Notes under the pieces: generated by a model
Database searches by the model: none
Seen by the model: only the letters and a program-made list of their open reading frames with translations
Told to the model about the DNA's origin: nothing
Assembly: GCF_000759675.1 (NCBI RefSeq)
Contig: NZ_BAWM01000046.1
Coordinates: 128,070-192,069, forward strand
Length of the DNA stretch: 64,000 nucleotides
Direction of reading: 5' to 3'
Origin: Neobacillus niacini
Lineage (GTDB): Bacteria > Bacillota > Bacilli > Bacillales > Cytobacillaceae
Shown: positions 60,256 to 64,000 of the stretch, one piece after another
Position numbering within the stretch: position 1 is the first letter of the stretch
Layout of the letters: each line of letters opens with the position of its first letter
Made by a program: the position numbers and the translations under genes

Positions 60256-60886
60256 AAAACAGTTTGAGCATTTTCCCTCAAACCCTCCTAAACTAAATAT
60301 TATTTTACACAACTTAATTACAAATGCTATTTTTGCATATCCAATCTCAAGTTTTGCAAAAAAAGAATTATACATTGATTCGATTAAGTCAACTTCCAAT
60401 TTATTCTTCTATATTTTCTAGGGCATTTTTATTGTATGGGTTTCAATATCTTTTAGAAGTAAAAGGTAAAGAAAATTGTAAAAAAGGGGTCGACTTTACT
60501 TAGTCAGATTTACGAAGTAGATTGTGAAGAATTGTACTTAAAGTAATGGGTAGCTTTACTTGAATAAGGAGTAAGGCTTTTTTCTTCTTCAACTAAAGAA
60601 GCAGTTTAGTGGAAGATGCCAGATTGATATTTGTTCAACAATCGGGCCAGATTGTGGAAGATAATTTTAAAAGAAAATTCGATATTTGTTGGTGAGATTT
60701 TGAAGGATTGTACTTAAGCTAAAGAACAGAATAGTTGAAGAAGGAAATCAAGTTTATATATATTTTGTCCATCAACTTTTCATTGTAATGTAACACTTCT
60801 TTCTATCGTTTTATAAGATTAAAATGGAATTATTACATCAATTGGGTTCTAACTCCTCCAAATGTAGCAAGATAAGAGAATAAAAA
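60256..60886. repeat. Intergenic tract of dispersed hairpin repeats
   Basis: Several repeat types lie side by side: GTGAAGAATTGTACTTAA near 60526, GAAGGATTGTACTTAAG near 60705, a CTTCAACTAAAGAA/AGTTTAGTGGAAG hairpin near 60585-60616, and ACAATCGGGCCAGATTGT (60638-60655). Variants recur at 34281, 58430 and 63640-63930. No ORF. These look like non-autonomous Bacillus intergenic repeats. Confidence 0.55.
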
Positions 60887-60921
60887 AGCAGTACCACCGC
60901 TATAAAAGTGTTGGTACTGCT
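60882..60921 (-). terminator. Terminator of azoR (minus strand)
   Basis: AGCAGTACCA (60887-60896) pairs perfectly with TGGTACTGCT (60912-60921); on the - strand the stem is followed by six T. Confidence 0.85.
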
Positions 60922-60947
60922 ATATTGAGTGACAAGTTTTTTATTAA

Positions 60948-61574
60948 TTAGAACGTACTTGCTACTTTAACAGCTTTTTCAAGCCCTGCAGCAATAATTT
61001 CTTCTGCTTTATCTGGGAATTGATTGTGACCTTCAATCACTACTTTCTCTATATTTTTTACACCGAAGAAGCTCATCATACTTGCTACATATTTAACAGC
61101 CATTTCTACTTCAGCTTTTGGTCCTTCAGAATATACACCGCCACTTGCGTTTAATAATACAATTTTCTTATCTCCAATCAGACCTACTGGACCTTCTGGC
61201 GTATATTTAAATGTTTTGCCTGCGCGGTTTAAATAATCAATATATGAGTGTAGTACAGCCGGAATTGTTAAGTTCCATAATGGGAATCCAAACACAACTT
61301 TATCAGCTGCAAGGAATTGTTCTAAATATTTATCAGCAACAGTTACTGCTTTTGCTTCTTCTGCTGTTAAATTAAGTCCTCTACTAGCCTTAAATGTACC
61401 GTTAATCATATCTACTCCTACATATGGCAATTCTTCCTTGTATAAATCAAGTTCTACCACTGTATCATTTGGATGGGATTCTTTATAGCTTGCTAAAAAA
61501 GCCTCATATAATTTCACACTCACCGCTTGGTTTGCGGGGCGATTGTTTGCTTTTACAAATAAAACTGATGTCAT
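60948..61574 (-). CDS. azoR: FMN-dependent NADH azoreductase
   Basis: A 208-aa flavodoxin-fold oxidoreductase. Family features are VLFVKANNRPANQAVSVKLYEAFLASY, GFPLWNLTIPAVLHSYIDYLNRAGKTFKY and LLNASGGVYSEGP (FMN binding). It reduces azo dyes and quinones by two electrons and protects against electrophiles. AGGAGG before the ATG at 61574. It lies 71 bases after a DUF3238 gene on the same strand, so it may share the MarR-controlled promoter near 63.05 kb, although it has its own terminator. Confidence 0.92.
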   Translation of the reverse strand: MTSVLFVKANNRPANQAVSVKLYEAFLASYKESHPNDTVVELDLYKEELPYVGVDMINGTFKASRGLNLTAEEAKAVTVADKYLEQFLAADKVVFGFPLWNLTIPAVLHSYIDYLNRAGKTFKYTPEGPVGLIGDKKIVLLNASGGVYSEGPKAEVEMAVKYVASMMSFFGVKNIEKVVIEGHNQFPDKAEEIIAAGLEKAVKVASTF

Positions 61575-61645
61575 TCTCTTTTCCTCCTGTTACTCACTCT
61601 TATGTTGTTATATATTTATTTACTAAAAAGGGAATCCTATTGTCT

Positions 61646-62230
61646 TTACAATATCTTTTTAAAACTATATTCCATGTCTCCACCTAGAGCTTCAGCTGTA
61701 TCACCAGTTTCTCTGAAGTCATGTGTATGAATCTTTTCAAACGGACCAAAGTTTACTTGCTTATAAAATTCATAACAAGGGAATCCGTCATGTGCACCTT
61801 GAATATCGATAGTACCATCTTTTTTGACATGTACAGTTAATAGATAATCAACGGGAGGTGCATATACATTTAATGGGTTGCTAGCACTAGCACTCATTTG
61901 AAATTTGACGTCATCTGACCTCCATACAACATCAGTGCACAAAATACCTTCCGTACTAGCTTTTCCTGTTTTTTTATTAACGGAACCATCAGGAGTTGTG
62001 ATTCTTTCTGTTGTTATGCCAGTATTCGCATATGTGAAGATTTCTTTTTTATAAAAATCTACAACTACTTCTTGTTCAATTCTGGAACGCATAGCGTTTA
62101 CAGCATATGGTGTAAATTCACGTGAGTCACCTTCGAATTGAATCACGTTTCCTGTTTGAGTATCCTTCTTAGATTCAGTCCAAGACATTGGAATAAATAC
62201 ACTTGCTCTAACTTTAACGATATTAGTCAT
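61646..62230 (-). CDS. DUF3238-family protein (copy 2)
   Basis: A 194-aa protein starting MTNIVKVRASVFIPMSW at 62230; the open frame extends 24 codons further, but GAGGTGTG lies just before this ATG. It shows the family pattern: REFTPYAVNAMRSRIEQEVVVDF, ASASNPLNVYAPPVDYLLTV, AHDGFPCYEFY, and THDFRETGD. It aligns end to end with the next gene upstream (about 60% identity by eye), so the pair is a tandem duplication. Function is unknown. Confidence 0.75.
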   Translation of the reverse strand: MTNIVKVRASVFIPMSWTESKKDTQTGNVIQFEGDSREFTPYAVNAMRSRIEQEVVVDFYKKEIFTYANTGITTERITTPDGSVNKKTGKASTEGILCTDVVWRSDDVKFQMSASASNPLNVYAPPVDYLLTVHVKKDGTIDIQGAHDGFPCYEFYKQVNFGPFEKIHTHDFRETGDTAEALGGDMEYSFKKIL

Positions 62231-62372
62231 GAGACACACCTCTATGATTTTTAATTTTATTTTAGATAATAATATTGAGCCATTGTGCAAAACAGATCGC
62301 AATTTCTTTCGTATAAATTATTGCTTTTCCTTTAATATTTGCTGCTTGTAAACTTCTACTTAGTATTTATAT

Positions 62373-62957
62373 CTAGATTGTCGTTTTAAAACTGTATTCC
62401 ATTTCCCCAGCTAGCGCTGCTGGAGTGTCACCAGTTTTTCTGAAATCATGTGTATATATTAATTCAAATGGACCAAAATCTGTTTGTTTATAAAATTCAT
62501 AGCAGGGGAACCCATCATGTGCACCTTCAATTTGTGCAACACCACTCTTGTTAACATGTATAGTTAATAAATAATCAGCCGCAGGTGCTGCTGTATTTAA
62601 AGGATTGCTTGCACTTGCCCTCATTTCAAAAGAAACTTCATCAGTGCCCCACACAACATTAGTACATACAATATTTTCTGTACTTGTTTTTCCTTTTTTA
62701 TAATCAATAGAACCATCTGGATTTGTAACTTTTACAGTTACGATACAAGCATTTGTATATGTGAAAATTTCTTTTTTATAAAAATCAATAATCACTTCTT
62801 GCTCTAATCTTGACCGCATAGTGTTTACAGCGTTTGGTGTAAATTCACGTGCATCACCAGTGAATTCGAATATCTTTTCTGTTGCAGGATCTTTAATAGG
62901 TTCCAACCAAGCATACGGTGCAAATACACTTCCTCTAATTTTAACGATGTTAGCCAT
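62373..62957 (-). CDS. DUF3238-family protein (copy 1)
   Basis: A 194-aa paralogue of the preceding entry, starting MANIVKIRGSVFAPYAW at 62957 (an ATG three codons earlier is possible). It shares REFTPNAVNTMRSRLEQEVIIDF, ASASNPLNTAAPAADYLLTI, AHDGFPCYEFYKQTDFGPFE and THDFRKTGD. It is first in the - strand operon, with a TTGACT-17-TACTAT promoter lying inside the MarR operators. No signal peptide. Confidence 0.75.
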   Translation of the reverse strand: MANIVKIRGSVFAPYAWLEPIKDPATEKIFEFTGDAREFTPNAVNTMRSRLEQEVIIDFYKKEIFTYTNACIVTVKVTNPDGSIDYKKGKTSTENIVCTNVVWGTDEVSFEMRASASNPLNTAAPAADYLLTIHVNKSGVAQIEGAHDGFPCYEFYKQTDFGPFELIYTHDFRKTGDTPAALAGEMEYSFKTTI

Positions 62958-63022
62958 GAGAACCATCCATAATGTATTAATTTTGTTTCGGTGAATCCTA
63001 TTTCTTTTATAATTGAACTGTG

Positions 63023-63095
63023 GTCAACTTGATTGACTACATTGTGTATAGTACAATGGATTTTAAATAAAGTCAACCTAATTGACTTTATTTAA
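63023..63095. promoter_or_regulatory. MarR-type operators and divergent promoter
   Basis: Site 1 is GTCAACTTGATTGAC (63023-63037). Site 2 is GTCAACCTAATTGAC (63072-63086), centred in a perfect 14-bp inverted repeat: TTAAATAAAGTCAA (63063-63076) with TTGACTTTATTTAA (63082-63095). On the - strand TTGACT (63077-63072), a 17-base spacer and TACTAT (63054-63049) form a promoter for the DUF3238 genes, with its -35 inside site 2. Site 2 also abuts the ribosome-binding site of the MarR gene. Confidence 0.75.
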
Positions 63096-63108
63096 GGAGG
63101 TTTTATGT

Positions 63109-63582
63109 ATGAATCATGAAGTATTTAGTGAATTGGATCTTACATCACTTTTATCATTATCCTTTAGTACATCAATTAATGAATTACATGACAGATTGAG
63201 TGAATTGGGATTTGGAGATATTAGACCTGCACATGGTTTTATGTTTAAATGCATCACTCCCAATGGAGCAACAGGTATAGAACTAGCCGAATATTTAGGA
63301 ATTACAAAGCAGGCTGTGAGTAAAATGGTGGATTATCTTGAGAAAAGTGGCTATGTAATGCGCAAAGCTCATCCCACTGATAAGAGAGGGAAAATTATTG
63401 TTTTGACCGAACGAGGTTGGTTAGTAGTGAAAGCAAAAGAGAAGATACTAACTGAGATTGAGCAACGTTGGATTGAAAACATAGGTGCTGAACGCCTGCA
63501 AATGCTCAAAGAAGATTTAACAAAATTAGTTTATGAAGAAAATGAAGATAAACTATCATCGAGGTTAAGACCTGTCTGGTAA
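63109..63582 (+). CDS. MarR-family transcriptional regulator
   Basis: A 157-aa winged-helix regulator from ATG 63109 (MNHEVFSELD), chosen for AAGGAGG 8 bases upstream. The HTH is GATGIELAEYLGITKQAVSKMVDYLEKSGYV and the wing MRKAHPTDKRGKIIVLTERG, both classic MarR. A Cys lies before the HTH (MFKCITPNG) and could be a redox or electrophile sensor. It probably represses itself and the divergent DUF3238/azoR genes, like MhqR or YodB. Confidence 0.9.
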   Translation: MNHEVFSELDLTSLLSLSFSTSINELHDRLSELGFGDIRPAHGFMFKCITPNGATGIELAEYLGITKQAVSKMVDYLEKSGYVMRKAHPTDKRGKIIVLTERGWLVVKAKEKILTEIEQRWIENIGAERLQMLKEDLTKLVYEENEDKLSSRLRPVW

Positions 63583-63931
63583 TTATAGAGTTTATAAAGG
63601 GAACTTTTAATCGTGCTTAAATTCGTACTAACAGTACAGCATTCCTGTAATGATATAAATTAGCAGCAAGGTTTGTGAAGAATTGTACGAGAGCGTTAGT
63701 TCAAGAAAAACACGCTAAAATTCATTTGTGTTTCTATTTTCGTTGTTCCATTAAAGGGCGCTTTTCTTTAGTAAGAAGGCGTCTTTTTGGTATGCCCCTA
63801 TAAATGAAGGGATTAGATTTTGTTAAGGTTAAAAAAGATTGTGAAGATTTTCACTTAAACTAACGGGTGCAAGAGTTAAAGATTGGGATGGCTGCGGCGA
63901 TCTCTTTTTTTATTGCACTAACGAAGCAGGT
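63583..63931. repeat. Dispersed hairpin repeat tract
   Basis: Contains GTGAAGAATTGTACGAGAG (near 63676), a CATTAAAGGGCGC...AAGGCG unit (63750-63783) and AAACTAACGGGTGCAAGAG (near 63853), related to the units at 58.4 and 60.5 kb. No ORF. Confidence 0.5.
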
Positions 63932-64000
63932 GTGCGGCCGAGCCTAGGTCGTATCATATAGCGGGTGGAATTCCCGTCGAGTAAGAACTAGCCATTCGCT
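63932..64000 (+). mobile_element. Probable 5' end of a group II intron (runs off window)
   Basis: Begins GTGCGGCCGAGCC, matching the GUGYG 5' consensus, followed by GC-rich, hairpin-forming sequence (GCGGGTGGAATTCCCGTC, then AGTAAGAACTAGCCATTCGC) typical of domain I of bacterial group II introns. It interrupts a dispersed repeat. The reverse transcriptase and 3' end would lie beyond base 64000. Confidence 0.45.

Noticed and set aside
1..64000. CRISPR array or tRNA genes
   Set aside because: No regularly spaced repeats and no tRNA-like sequences were noticed on either strand by reading; a dedicated scan was not possible.

Overview
The window looks like a chromosomal segment of a low-GC Bacillaceae (Bacillus/Neobacillus-like). 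Strong AGGAGG-type ribosome-binding sites, sigma-A-type promoters, GTG/TTG starts, IS3/IS21 relics, a LytS/LytT pair, a subtilase, HflK/HflC and a TxpA-like type I toxin locus all fit. No rRNA or tRNA genes and no CRISPR array were seen.

Bases 1-26.5 kb form a worn defence island. In order: a frameshifted DUF2075 helicase; a Septu-like pair (PtuA ATPase, PtuB HNH nuclease with a frameshifted tail); an IS21 istB relic; a type II restriction-modification locus (EcoO109I/PmeII-like endonuclease convergent with an HTH-fused C5 methyltransferase), whose shared terminator is split by an intact IS3 element; and an intact two-gene system of a 923-aa protein plus an 1882-aa DUF1998 helicase that fits Druantia type III. 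Debris follows: an IS3 orfA, a MazG-like pyrophosphohydrolase, a PLD-nuclease fragment, a 5'-truncated membrane gene and a 5'-truncated DptH-like ATPase. The stretch ends with RraB, a DUF7662 protein and a NERD-nuclease/UvrD-type helicase.

Bases 26.5-43.2 kb are mixed accessory DNA: a GNAT acetyltransferase behind an apparent leader-peptide attenuator, a MerR regulator with an apparently leaderless mRNA, a two-component system with two membrane proteins, a secreted subtilase between two copies of a 110-bp repeat, a divergent LysE exporter/TrmB regulator pair with matching operators, HflK/HflC, a headless SMC-like ATPase, and a type I toxin/antisense-RNA locus with an older decayed copy 8 kb away.

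Bases 43.2-55 kb hold a catabolic and sensory block. A LysR regulator diverges from six genes that together make a p-cumate-like ring-dioxygenase plus meta-cleavage pathway (hydrolase, SDR dehydrogenase, ACMSD-like decarboxylase, Rieske alpha and beta subunits, extradiol dioxygenase). The next expected gene, 2-keto-4-pentenoate hydratase, survives only as a fragment, and no ferredoxin or reductase is encoded here. Then comes a LytS/LytT-type system next to an OFA-family transporter with a LytTR direct-repeat operator, arranged like YpdAB-YhjX.

Bases 55-64 kb carry a second GNAT, a GC-rich MITE-like repeat, a CBS-HEPN protein, two alpha/beta hydrolases, dispersed hairpin repeats, and a MarR regulator divergent from two DUF3238 paralogues and azoR, with perfect palindromic operators between. 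The last 69 bases look like the 5' end of a group II intron.
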